Shown: in pieces, positions 1 to 6,376 of the stretch | How positions within the stretch are numbered: the first letter of the stretch is position 1 | How the letters are laid out: every line of letters begins with the position of its first letter | From: a virus | Reading direction: 5' to 3' (one strand) | Length of the DNA: 44,523 nt | IMG/VR virus record: IMGVR_UViG_3300032240_000358 | Span: 1 to 44,523 of that record | The notes under the pieces: generated by a model | Databases searched by the model: none | The model's input: only the letters and a program-made list of their open reading frames with translations | Told to the model about the DNA's origin: nothing | Made by a program: the position numbers and the translations under genes

Positions 1-26
1 AGTTTCAAACCTCGAAGGAGTAACAC

Positions 27-356
27 ATGCTATCTTTTCTAACCATGACCCCCAAGCAGCAAGCTGATGCAACCGCATGGCTTGCAGCAATGCCACGTTC
101 TGTGCGTAAGGCTTACCGGCCGGTGCGCAAAGCATCGGCGTCGAGCAATTCAATCTCTCACGATGCCGTGGACTCTTACATGCAAACCGAGTACCGCACC
201 GACACGTACCACGTTCAAAACCTTGAGTTCCTTGACCGTGCATACGACTACGACGAGTTCGGCGACATCGACAACGAGTATGCCGACCTGACCATTGTGG
301 AGCCAGAGAACGAGGTCGCGCTCTTTGCCTTCTGCACTGGCTACGACAACATCTAA
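27..356 (+). CDS. Small acidic-tailed hypothetical protein
   Basis: This 109-residue protein is not recognised. The start is supported by AAGGAG at 15-20, six bases before the ATG. The first 40 or so residues are basic and rich in Ala, Arg and Lys. The C-terminal half is strongly acidic and Tyr-rich (for example YDYDEFGDIDNEY near residues 71-83). Such charge-split small proteins are common among early phage genes that act on host targets, but nothing here identifies a partner. It is the first complete gene in the window and is followed by a 55-base gap that contains a GNRA-capped hairpin. The coding call is firm because of the ribosome site and the syntenic small genes behind it. The function is unknown. 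Confidence 0.7.
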   Translation: MLSFLTMTPKQQADATAWLAAMPRSVRKAYRPVRKASASSNSISHDAVDSYMQTEYRTDTYHVQNLEFLDRAYDYDEFGDIDNEYADLTIVEPENEVALFAFCTGYDNI

Positions 357-372
357 TTGATTCTTAATCAAA

Positions 373-392
373 GCCTCACGGAGACGTGGGGC
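373..392 (+). promoter_or_regulatory. GNRA-capped hairpin before gene start (copy 1)
   Basis: An 8-bp stem GCCTCACG / CGTGGGGC (one G-U pair) closes a GAGA tetraloop at 381-384. A 24-base block from 369 to 392 is repeated exactly at 4207-4230, and a related hairpin with a GCAA loop lies at 2075-2090. Each copy sits 20 to 30 bases before the ATG of the next gene. This copy has no T-run, so it is unlikely to be a simple terminator. An RNA processing, stability or translation element is possible; that is inference. Confidence 0.6.
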
Positions 393-411
393 ACTAACTG
401 GAGTTTTAACT

Positions 412-651
412 ATGAACTGGAATTACCGAATCGTCAACACCAAGTCGGAGAACAGCGGCGAGGATTGGTACTGTCTGCAAGAGGTGTTCTACAACGACAA
501 GGATGTGCCTTGCGGGTACTCTGCCCCATGCACGGGCTCTGAAAATATGGAGACCTTGAAGGAAGTGTGGGAGATGATGCAGGAGGCTATGGAGTTGCCT
601 CCTCTGCAAGAGGAAGATTTTATCGGTGACTTTGAAGGAGATGAAGAATGA
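412..651 (+). CDS. Small acidic hypothetical phage protein
   Basis: This 79-residue protein begins MNWNYRIVN and ends in a run of acidic residues (EEDFIGDFEGDEE). The ATG follows GGAG at 400-403 and the hairpin at 373-392. The start (W-N-Y-R-I-V, then a YCLQEVFYND stretch) resembles small phage and bacterial proteins with an 'xWNYRVIxxxx...IHEVYYD' pattern, usually annotated as hypothetical. Its stop overlaps the ATG of the next gene by four bases (ATGA), so the two are probably translationally coupled. No catalytic motif or membrane segment is visible. Function unknown. Confidence 0.7.
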   Translation: MNWNYRIVNTKSENSGEDWYCLQEVFYNDKDVPCGYSAPCTGSENMETLKEVWEMMQEAMELPPLQEEDFIGDFEGDEE

Positions 652-872
652 GCAAGACCAAGTCCTACTACTTCGCTGAGGAAGAGATTAACGCATCACC
701 TGACCGTGAGAAGGTAATCATCGTGCAGCAACGTGACGTGTACGGTGAGAAACGTGTCTACCCTGTGTGCAAGGACGCATTGCACTTTGCTGCCATCGCA
801 GGGACAACCACGCTAACCCCGCGTGCCCTTACCAACATCCTTAAGCTGGGCTATGAGATTACTTACCAATAG
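648..872 (+). CDS. Small hypothetical protein
   Basis: This 74-residue protein starts inside the stop codon of its upstream neighbour and has its own ribosome site, AAGGAG at 635-640. The sequence is soluble-looking with no Cys cluster or membrane segment. It has a middle VYGEKRVYPV strand-like segment and a C-terminal LTPRALTNILKLGYEI helix that could pack as a small alpha/beta domain. I do not recognise a family. It sits in a run of five overlapping small genes that are probably co-transcribed. Confidence 0.65.
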   Translation: MSKTKSYYFAEEEINASPDREKVIIVQQRDVYGEKRVYPVCKDALHFAAIAGTTTLTPRALTNILKLGYEITYQ

Positions 873-880
873 GAGCAATC

Positions 881-1057
881 ATGAACAAACAACAAGTAAT
901 CACCGACATAGGTATCGCTGTGCTAGGAACTATCTGCCTGATGTGCGGGTTCACTGGCGATGGATACCTGTCTAAGCTGGCTCTAGTCTGGGGCGGGTTC
1001 TGCATTGGCTACCTGCTGACTGTGTACCTAAACATTGAAGAGGAGACTGACGAATGA
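881..1057 (+). CDS. Small membrane protein with two predicted TM segments
   Basis: This 58-residue open frame starts at an ATG preceded by AGGAG at 871-875, so it is likely to be translated. Two hydrophobic stretches, at about residues 9-24 and 31-50, are joined by a short loop containing GDGY. The acidic tail is NIEEETDE. Its stop overlaps the next ATG (ATGA at 1054-1057). Position among early genes argues against a lysis role, since the lysis cassette is on the other arm. A membrane-active host-takeover or superinfection function is possible but not shown by the sequence. Confidence 0.65.
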   Translation: MNKQQVITDIGIAVLGTICLMCGFTGDGYLSKLALVWGGFCIGYLLTVYLNIEEETDE

Positions 1058-1257
1058 AACACATACCCCATTGCCGCAACTGCGACGAAGAGTACCCCAC
1101 GGCTAGGTGGGCGCTTGGTTACAAGCATTGCATCCCCTGCGCTGAGAAGCTGCCCGAGCCAACCCGCACCATCGTGCCAATGGCAAAGAGTAACTACATC
1201 CTAGTGACTGACCTGACCCTGTTGAAAGGACTGAACAAGTATGCCTCCTCAAACTAA
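1054..1257 (+). CDS. Small zinc-ribbon protein
   Basis: This 67-residue protein has two CxxC knuckles, C7-x2-C10 and C26-x2-C29, separated by 15 residues, which is the pattern of a small treble-clef or zinc-ribbon domain. The C-terminal half, with a TIVPMAKSNYILV strand and LLKGLNK near the end, matches my memory of a conserved tail seen in many small phage zinc-ribbon proteins that are annotated only as hypothetical. The metal site is inferred from spacing. Nucleic-acid or protein binding would be the usual role, but the target is unknown. It overlaps both neighbours and is coupled to the upstream membrane protein. Confidence 0.7.
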   Translation: MKHIPHCRNCDEEYPTARWALGYKHCIPCAEKLPEPTRTIVPMAKSNYILVTDLTLLKGLNKYASSN

Positions 1258-1597
1258 ACGTGAGATGTCCATGCGCATCCTCGCCATGCGTGAAGTGTTT
1301 CTGACGCCATTGTTGCCGTTCAAGGAATACATCGTAGCGCATGGGGAGCATCCGGTGAGTAACGGCGTAGGACTGGGCAATCACTTCTATGCCGACTATT
1401 CGTTCCCGTTCCTCGAACAGCAAATTAATATCTCACTGATACATGGGCCGATGTTTCACTGCTCTCTCGATGCGCCCTACGAGTGGCGAATTACGAACTC
1501 TGATGGGTCAATGGAACCCGAGGGCTACAAGACAGAGGAAGAGTTATACATCTTATTAGCCAAGATACTAGGAGGAAGCTATGGGCTACCGGAGTGA
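1241..1597 (+). CDS. Hypothetical protein
   Basis: This 118-residue protein overlaps the zinc-ribbon gene by 17 bases at its start and the next gene by 17 bases at its end. No family is recognised. The middle section is rich in aromatic residues and His (GNHFYADYSFPFL, HGPMFHCSLDAPYEW) and the C-terminus is a helix (EEELYILLAKILGG). An in-frame ATG nine codons in (MSMRILAMREV) is an alternative start. Coding is supported by tight packing between two convincing genes. Function unknown. Confidence 0.6.
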   Translation: MPPQTKREMSMRILAMREVFLTPLLPFKEYIVAHGEHPVSNGVGLGNHFYADYSFPFLEQQINISLIHGPMFHCSLDAPYEWRITNSDGSMEPEGYKTEEELYILLAKILGGSYGLPE

Positions 1598-1979
1598 TGT
1601 TGCGTACACGATACGCTTTAACCATGATGACGAGCGAGTTGCCTCTCAATCATTCTATACATTCTTATCGGAAGCCAAGAGTCATCCCAACTTCACCGCA
1701 GCGCTATCTGATAAAGAACTAGAGATAGATGAGGCGCGTCGGAGGATTAACTTCTTCTCGCGCGACACCAAGTGGTACCCATCGTATCCCGATGTGAGTT
1801 CGCATGATGCGTTGATTAACCTAGCGGAGGAGTGGTGTACGTCAGTCGCTAATCAGGCTTGTGGATACGTCTTCATTCGGATGGGCGAGAACGACGATGA
1901 CATCGAGCAAAAGTGCGGCGGCAACTACGAGTTTAACTGGATAAATCTTAAGAGAGAACTGGAGGTTGATTGGAACTAA
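1581..1979 (+). CDS. Conserved phage hypothetical protein (MGYRSDVAYTI start)
   Basis: This 132-residue protein is preceded by a strong ribosome site, GGAGGAAG at 1571-1578. The start MGYRSDVAYTI recalls a widespread group of small phage proteins that begin MGYRS(D/N)VA. The remainder has a DEARRRINFFSRDTKWYPSYPDV segment and an acidic GENDDDIEQKCGGN segment. It ends the first block of small genes; the next gene has its own promoter. The family is of unknown function and I infer none. Confidence 0.7.
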   Translation: MGYRSDVAYTIRFNHDDERVASQSFYTFLSEAKSHPNFTAALSDKELEIDEARRRINFFSRDTKWYPSYPDVSSHDALINLAEEWCTSVANQACGYVFIRMGENDDDIEQKCGGNYEFNWINLKRELEVDWN

Positions 1980-2001
1980 ATTAAAAGTTAATGTGAAATG
2001 C

Positions 2002-2030
2002 TTGATGTATATGTCAAGTTGTGTTATACT
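2002..2030 (+). promoter_or_regulatory. Strong sigma70-type promoter with extended -10
   Basis: TTGATG at 2002-2007 and TATACT at 2025-2030 are separated by exactly 17 bases, and a TG at 2022-2023 gives an extended -10. An inverted repeat CTTGA-8 nt-TCAAG (2001-2018) overlaps the -35 and could be an operator; that part is inference. The predicted start site is near 2037, giving a leader of about 80 bases before the gene at 2116. It would be read by host RNA polymerase and would drive the DUF3150/MoxR/VWA module. Confidence 0.75.
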
Positions 2031-2074
2031 ATCAGCAAGTCGGGAAGCATCTCTAAAGCGACCCTACTTAGTCC

Positions 2075-2095
2075 CTCACGGCAACGTGAGTTTTT
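2075..2095 (+). terminator. Leader hairpin with T-run (possible attenuator)
   Basis: The stem CTCACG / CGTGAG with a GCAA tetraloop is followed by TTTTT at 2091-2095. It lies between the promoter at 2002-2030 and the gene at 2116, so it would terminate or pause the new transcript after roughly 55 bases. It is related in sequence and loop type to the hairpins at 373-392 and 4211-4230 but is the only one with a T-run. Confidence 0.55.
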
Positions 2096-2115
2096 AATTA
2101 ATAGAGAGAATCATC

Positions 2116-3030
2116 ATGGAACTACAAAAACCTCAGCACCTTATCAGCTTGGCGTCATCTGCCGTGCTTGTCTGTGTGGATGTCAACGTGTGGTCAGCAA
2201 CCAAGCAAGACCGAGTCATCAGTAATGAAGTTACTGTGGCAAAGCGTGCGGACAAGAACAGCGGACGGTTCGTTCAGAACCTGTTGGCAGACCATCCCAA
2301 GCACAAAGCTTTGCAGAACTATCGGCAGACCGTATATAACTGGCTTCAGCGCCGCACCTATCCTTGGAACAAAGGCAACCACTTGCTGCCATCGGTTGAC
2401 ATCCCATTGTTCAAGAAAGAATACAACGAGCATGAGCTAAAGTTCGCCTCACTGAAGCATGAGTTCTTAACTGACTATGACTCAATCGTCTCTGACATGG
2501 CGTTCAAGCAAGGCGATATGTTCAAGCGTGATGCGTATCCAGCTAAGGAACAGTTGGAGCATCGGTTCGCCATGCAGTTGTTCATCTCCGAAGTGCCGTT
2601 GAACGACTGGCGTTGTGGCATTGCCAATGACATCGCTGATGATTTGTTTGCAACATACAGCAAGCAAGCCGAGCAAATAGTGTCCAACGTGATGAGTGAG
2701 CAACAATCTAGGTTCATCGAGGTGATGGAGAGCATTAGCCATTGCTGCGGTGTCGAGGACATGGGCGTTGACGACAACACCGGAGAGACCAAGGTCAAGA
2801 AGCGCAAGATTTATGACTCTACTATCCAAAAGGCAAAGGATATGTGCGAGTCGTTCAAAGCGTTCAACCTGACTGGTAGTGCGGAGCTGGAGGAAGCGAG
2901 GGCGTCATTGGAGAAAACCTTGAGCGGTGTCGATGCGGAGTTAATCCGCGACTCTGACGCCGTGCGTTCTAATGTGAAGGAGGATGTGGACAATATCTTG
3001 TCGAAGTTCGGGTCGTTTAGCTGCGTGTAA
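2116..3030 (+). CDS. DUF3150-like protein, partner of MoxR ATPase
   Basis: This 304-residue protein is mostly helical after an N-terminal strand segment (VLVCVDVNVWSATKQDR, residues 18-34) that resembles the start of DUF3150, a family found in phages next to AAA+ ATPases. The body (about 90-220) is rich in long helices. Near residue 213 there is a Cys-Cys-Gly (SHCCGVED), followed by a charged VKKRK stretch. Its position directly before a MoxR-type ATPase and a VWA protein fits the known habit of MoxR systems to carry a helical substrate or adaptor subunit. The DUF3150 assignment is from pattern memory plus context. The start is the first ATG after the promoter and leader; only a weak GAGAG ribosome site is visible. 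Confidence 0.65.
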   Translation: MELQKPQHLISLASSAVLVCVDVNVWSATKQDRVISNEVTVAKRADKNSGRFVQNLLADHPKHKALQNYRQTVYNWLQRRTYPWNKGNHLLPSVDIPLFKKEYNEHELKFASLKHEFLTDYDSIVSDMAFKQGDMFKRDAYPAKEQLEHRFAMQLFISEVPLNDWRCGIANDIADDLFATYSKQAEQIVSNVMSEQQSRFIEVMESISHCCGVEDMGVDDNTGETKVKKRKIYDSTIQKAKDMCESFKAFNLTGSAELEEARASLEKTLSGVDAELIRDSDAVRSNVKEDVDNILSKFGSFSCV

Positions 3031-3086
3031 AAAGCGGCAATAAGTAGTAAATTTAGTATCAACCACAGTAAAGAAAGTATCTAATC

Positions 3087-4205
3087 ATGTCTAAAGTTAA
3101 TTTCCAGTTGAACGCAACCATTGACGAGTTGCGTACATTCATTCCGCTAGTAGGTTCAGAACTGACGGTGGTCATACAGTCAGAACCCGGCTGTGGCAAG
3201 ACTTCCCTTCTATCAATGATGGCTGAGGACAACGGCGACAAGTGGCGCAGCCCCAAGGATGGTGCGTCCATCGAGGGTGACAAGTTTGACTACGTGTATG
3301 TGGACTGCCCAGTCAAGGATATGTCTGACATAGGTATGACTATCCCCAACCATGCGACTAGGCAGTTAGAGTATTACGTGTCGTCTCTCTTCAACCTTAC
3401 AGACCCCAAGCCAAAGTTCATCTTGCTTGATGAGTTTATGAAAGCACCCAAGCTATTGCAGGTGGTGTTCACTCGCTTGATGTTGGAGCGCATGGTAGGT
3501 GACAACCCACTGCCACGTGGGTCAGTAATTATGGCGACATCTAACAATGCCTCTGATGGTGTGGGTGACTCCATGCTCGCTCATGCGGGTAATCGCGTGT
3601 GTCTCGTAAGAATGGCTAAGCCATCGGTGAATTCATGGCTGCAATGGGCATCGGCTAATGGCATCTCACGTGTCGTCCGTGCTTTTGTTGCTATGTACCC
3701 ACGCTGCATGGCATCGTACACCGAAGGCGATACACAGAAAGATAATCCATACATCTTCAAGCCATCGTCAGGCGCTATGTCGTTCGTGTCTCCACGTTCG
3801 CTGGCGAAGTGTGATGTCATCGTGAAGAACCGTGACCGCATGACTGAGAACATGGTACACGCAGGTTTGGCAGGTACGATTGGCTTGGCGGCGGCGGGTG
3901 ACATGGCGGCGTTTCTAGTGATGGAGAAATCTCTTACTGACGTGATGGACATCATCAAGTCTCCAATGACCATCCCCTTGGCTAAGGAGATTAGCGCGCA
4001 GTTGATGATTATGTTTCAGGCAGTAGATGTGTTGGAGACGCAAGACCAACTGTCCAAGTTCATGGAGTATGTGGAGCGTATCCCATCGCATGAGGTGCAA
4101 GGCGTGTTCTTCACCATGATGATGCGCAATCAGAAGTCTATCAAGCTGGCTCGTAATAACACCAAGATTGCGGCGTGGGCTATGAACAATCACGAGTTGT
4201 TCTAA
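3087..4205 (+). CDS. MoxR/CobS-like AAA+ ATPase
   Basis: This 372-residue protein has a Walker A motif SEPGCGKTS at residues 32-40 (Lys38), a Walker B motif FILLDE at 111-116 and a sensor-1 segment VIMATSN ending at Asn153. This is the order and spacing of a compact AAA+ module of the MoxR type. Phage homologues are often labelled CobS-like. Known MoxR proteins form hexameric rings that remodel or activate client proteins together with VWA-domain partners. Here the VWA partner is encoded just downstream at 4448-5743, and a DUF3150-like protein lies just upstream. No cobalamin pathway gene is present, so cobalt chelation is unlikely. The first Gly of the usual GPPGxGKT is Ser, a mild deviation. 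The gene starts 56 bases after its neighbour with only an A-rich ribosome site. Confidence 0.82.
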   Translation: MSKVNFQLNATIDELRTFIPLVGSELTVVIQSEPGCGKTSLLSMMAEDNGDKWRSPKDGASIEGDKFDYVYVDCPVKDMSDIGMTIPNHATRQLEYYVSSLFNLTDPKPKFILLDEFMKAPKLLQVVFTRLMLERMVGDNPLPRGSVIMATSNNASDGVGDSMLAHAGNRVCLVRMAKPSVNSWLQWASANGISRVVRAFVAMYPRCMASYTEGDTQKDNPYIFKPSSGAMSFVSPRSLAKCDVIVKNRDRMTENMVHAGLAGTIGLAAAGDMAAFLVMEKSLTDVMDIIKSPMTIPLAKEISAQLMIMFQAVDVLETQDQLSKFMEYVERIPSHEVQGVFFTMMMRNQKSIKLARNNTKIAAWAMNNHELF

Positions 4206-4206
4206 A

Positions 4207-4230
4207 CAAAGCCTCACGGAGACGTGGGGC
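4207..4230 (+). repeat. Exact 24-base repeat with GNRA hairpin (copy 2)
   Basis: This is an exact copy of 369-392. It contains the stem GCCTCACG (4211-4218), loop GAGA (4219-4222) and CGTGGGGC (4223-4230). It begins two bases after the MoxR stop codon and ends 29 bases before the next ATG. Sequence identity in non-coding DNA 3.8 kb apart points to a functional element or a recent copy. No T-run follows. Confidence 0.7.
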
Positions 4231-4259
4231 GCTATCTTATTACCTTTTCAGGAGAAGCT

Positions 4260-4448
4260 ATGGAATTCAGTCTAGCTGAAGTATTCCTTGTCGCATGGGC
4301 TGTCGTCATGACGGTGCTGTGGGTCAAGAGCAAGGAGGAAGCGCGGTTGTTCAGGTTCTTAACCATTATGAATCTACGCCGCCTAATCAAGAAAGAAGTT
4401 GAGTTGGTAGACACAGGTGAATCTTACGAATTTAAGGAGATAAAGTAA
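4260..4448 (+). CDS. Small single-TM protein between MoxR and VWA genes
   Basis: This 62-residue protein starts at an ATG preceded by GGAG at 4251-4254. A longer reading from a GTG at 4224 would run through the hairpin and is less likely. Residues 5-22 (LAEVFLVAWAVVMTVLWV) form one transmembrane helix, followed by a basic segment (LRRLIKK) and an acidic tail. The stop overlaps the ATG of the VWA gene (TAATG), which implies co-translation with the module. An anchor that brings the MoxR/VWA proteins to the membrane is an attractive but unproven idea. Confidence 0.65.
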   Translation: MEFSLAEVFLVAWAVVMTVLWVKSKEEARLFRFLTIMNLRRLIKKEVELVDTGESYEFKEIK

Positions 4449-5743
4449 TGAAAGACAAACAGACTACTCGCGTCAAGCGGGCACACATGACTATGTTCAA
4501 GCATCCGCAGACTGCGCTTTACTCAGGCGTTATGCTGATGGGTTCGAGCGAGGTCATTGACAACTGTCCTACTGCATACACCGATGGGGTGAACAAGAAG
4601 TATGGTCGCGCGTTCTTGGAGAGCATACCCAAAGACTCACAGGTACGTGGGCTGATACTCCACGAGAACCTGCACGTGGCACTCAAGCAAGTAACTCATG
4701 GTCGAGCGATGTTCGAGGAGAACCGCAAGATGGCGAACCTTGCTGCTGACTTCGTGGTGAATGGCATCATCAATAACATCACTGGGACTATTGCTGGCAC
4801 AAACAATGAGCGCATCGTTGAGTTGCCCGATGGCGGCGTCCACGATGATATGTTCAACGATTGGTCTATGCGTGAGGTGTTTAACTATCTCAAGAAACAC
4901 GCCAAGCCCAAGGGAAAGGGGGGTAGCGGCGGTCAGGGCAAGGGTCAAGGTAATCCCCCACCCTCGGGTGAGGGACAAGATAGTGATGAGGATGGAGAGC
5001 AATGGGAATCCGTGACTGTCAACGGCAAGACCTATGACTTGTCTAACTCAGACGAACACGACTTTGTAGACTTAGCTGACCTACCGCATGACAAGCAGAA
5101 GGAAATTTCTAACGAGATTGACCGTGCGCTGCGTGAAGGCGGCATCCTCGCTGGTCGCATGGGTGCGAATATGCCTAGGACTATCTCCGACTTGCTTGTA
5201 CCCAAGGTGGATTGGCGTGAGGCGTTCCGTGAGTTTATTAGCGCATCGACACGTGGCTCAGATGAGTACACATGGCGTCGCATGAACAAGCGTCACGTGG
5301 CTAATGACATCTATCTACCAAGCATGGAGAACGAGACATTGGGCGGGGTTGTCGTGGCTATAGATACTTCTGGCTCAATAGGCGAGAAGCAGCTTAATGA
5401 GTTCGCTACGGAACTGGTCTCAATTTGCGAAGTCGCCTCGCCTGAGCGGGTTCACATCATTTGGTGGGACGGTGAAGTGGCGGGTGTCCAAGAGTTCGTG
5501 GGTAATTACTCCAACATCAAATCTATGTTGAAGCCCGAAGGCGGCGGTGGAACTAGGGTCTCATGTGTCAGTGAGTACATAAATAAGCATCAGATTGCAG
5601 CCGACTGCGTGGTTGTGTTCACTGACGGGTACGTTGAGAACGACGTGAAGTGGGACATTACTATGCCAACTCTGTGGATGGTTACAGACTGTAAGTCTTT
5701 CGAGCCGCCATCTGGTAAGAAAATCATGGTGGACTATGACTGA
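4448..5743 (+). CDS. VWA protein with N-terminal HExxH motif (DUF2201-like)
   Basis: This 431-residue protein has three parts. Residues about 1-150 carry HENLH at 72-76, a zinc metallopeptidase-type HExxH, followed by NLAADFVVNG at 97-106, which is typical of the N-terminal part of DUF2201-like proteins. Residues about 153-185 form a Gly/Lys then acidic linker. Residues about 295-431 form a VWA domain with a full MIDAS: Asp306-x-Ser308-x-Ser310, Thr369 and Asp393 (TDGY). The ribosome site AAGGAGA is at 4434-4440. In characterised MoxR systems the VWA protein binds clients through a metal and the ATPase drives remodelling. The preserved HExxH suggests a protease may be built in, but peptidase activity is inferred only from the motif. 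It overlaps the next gene by eight bases. Confidence 0.85.
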   Translation: MKDKQTTRVKRAHMTMFKHPQTALYSGVMLMGSSEVIDNCPTAYTDGVNKKYGRAFLESIPKDSQVRGLILHENLHVALKQVTHGRAMFEENRKMANLAADFVVNGIINNITGTIAGTNNERIVELPDGGVHDDMFNDWSMREVFNYLKKHAKPKGKGGSGGQGKGQGNPPPSGEGQDSDEDGEQWESVTVNGKTYDLSNSDEHDFVDLADLPHDKQKEISNEIDRALREGGILAGRMGANMPRTISDLLVPKVDWREAFREFISASTRGSDEYTWRRMNKRHVANDIYLPSMENETLGGVVVAIDTSGSIGEKQLNEFATELVSICEVASPERVHIIWWDGEVAGVQEFVGNYSNIKSMLKPEGGGGTRVSCVSEYINKHQIAADCVVVFTDGYVENDVKWDITMPTLWMVTDCKSFEPPSGKKIMVDYD

Positions 5744-5936
5744 TAAGTGGACGCCTATAAAAACAGAGACGGGTATTTCTGTTCGCATGGCCCCACAGTT
5801 AGCTGATGCACTACGCGAGATAAAAGGCGAGATGTCTCATATGCATGCGCTAACAGAACTGATGCAATCTAGTAGGGAAGATGCCAAAAAACTTTGGAGA
5901 GCCGTACTAGAGGAGTTAGATAAACATGGCAAATGA
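5736..5936 (+). CDS. Small tandem paralogue A
   Basis: This 66-residue protein is one of three adjacent related genes. It shares with the next gene the segments ALREIKGEMSH and LEELDKHGK at the same positions and a similar total length. It is helical and charged, without Cys or membrane segments. The ATG lies inside the end of the VWA gene, so it is translationally coupled to the MoxR/VWA module. No family is recognised. A small adaptor, inhibitor or substrate of that module is inferred from linkage only. Confidence 0.65.
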   Translation: MTDKWTPIKTETGISVRMAPQLADALREIKGEMSHMHALTELMQSSREDAKKLWRAVLEELDKHGK

Positions 5937-6130
5937 ATGGGACTGGACTAGGACTACCAACTACGCAATCCGCAAAGCCCCGCAGGTAGCTGCGGCACTA
6001 CGCGAGATAAAAGGCGAGATGTCGCACCTCTATGCGTTGTTGCAAATGGTTGACAGCGAAGATGAAGAAACCAAAAAAATATGGAAGGTAGTACTAGAGG
6101 AGTTAGATAAACATGGCAAGTGAATGGGAC
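5808..6130 (+). repeat. Tandem gene duplication, 187-base offset
   Basis: Two pairs of near-identical segments mark a duplicated unit. Bases 5808-5836 equal 5995-6023 over 29 bases, and 5904-5943 match 6091-6130 at 39 of 40 bases. Both pairs are offset by 187 bases, which is one base more than a multiple of three. This explains why each copy runs in a new frame and overlaps the next by 11 bases. The DNA identity is higher than the protein divergence in between, suggesting a fairly recent duplication or local gene conversion. Confidence 0.85.
5926..6123 (+). CDS. Small tandem paralogue B
   Basis: This 65-residue protein begins MANEWDW and shares ALREIKGEMSH and LEELDKHGK with the preceding gene. 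Its start overlaps the upstream stop by 11 bases and its end overlaps the next start in exactly the same way. The middle (LYALLQMVDSEDEETKKIWK) differs from copy A in charge. Its ribosome site GAGGAG (5910-5915) lies within the shared repeat, so the duplication carried the translation signal with it. Function unknown. Confidence 0.65.
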   Translation: MANEWDWTRTTNYAIRKAPQVAAALREIKGEMSHLYALLQMVDSEDEETKKIWKVVLEELDKHGK

Positions 6131-6376
6131 GTGATTGGAGATAAACCTCGCTCATGGGAATACGCCGTTGCAGAAGCTATCTATATAACGGAGGGTAAGA
6201 ACGCCCATCTATATGTGCTAGAAAAATTAACTAATGGGAGCCATGATTCCTTTGTATCAGGTAAGGGCACTGTGAGTTGGACAGACTGGCGCAAAGTGTT
6301 AGACCATCTAGATTTTTTTGAAAGGAAAGAAAGTGAACTCATTAAACTACAAACGACTGACAAGCATCACGAATAG
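6113..6376 (+). CDS. Divergent third paralogue C
   Basis: This 87-residue protein starts MASEWD, like copy B's MANEWD, and keeps HLYVLEKL and WRKVLDHLD in the positions where copy B has HLYALLQM and WKVVLEELD. An insertion of about 15 residues (SHDSFVSGKGTVSWTD) separates these segments. It is therefore a more diverged member of the same tandem set. Its C-terminal tail is Lys/Glu-rich and overlaps the start region of the next gene. Homology to copies A and B is my reading of these short matches. Confidence 0.6.
   Translation: MASEWDVIGDKPRSWEYAVAEAIYITEGKNAHLYVLEKLTNGSHDSFVSGKGTVSWTDWRKVLDHLDFFERKESELIKLQTTDKHHE

Noticed and set aside
881-1057. Early two-TM protein as a holin
   Set aside because: A better holin candidate sits directly before the endolysin at 36714-37118, and this gene is in the early arm.
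1998-2225. Open frame starting at 1998 across the promoter region
   Set aside because: It would be translated through the promoter and terminator-like hairpin, has no ribosome site and overlaps the better-supported gene at 2116 in another frame.
3087-5743. Cobalt chelatase CobS/CobT pair
   Set aside because: The ATPase and VWA domains are of the general MoxR-VWA type, but no CobN or other cobalamin gene is present and the VWA protein has an HExxH domain. A metabolic label would mislead.
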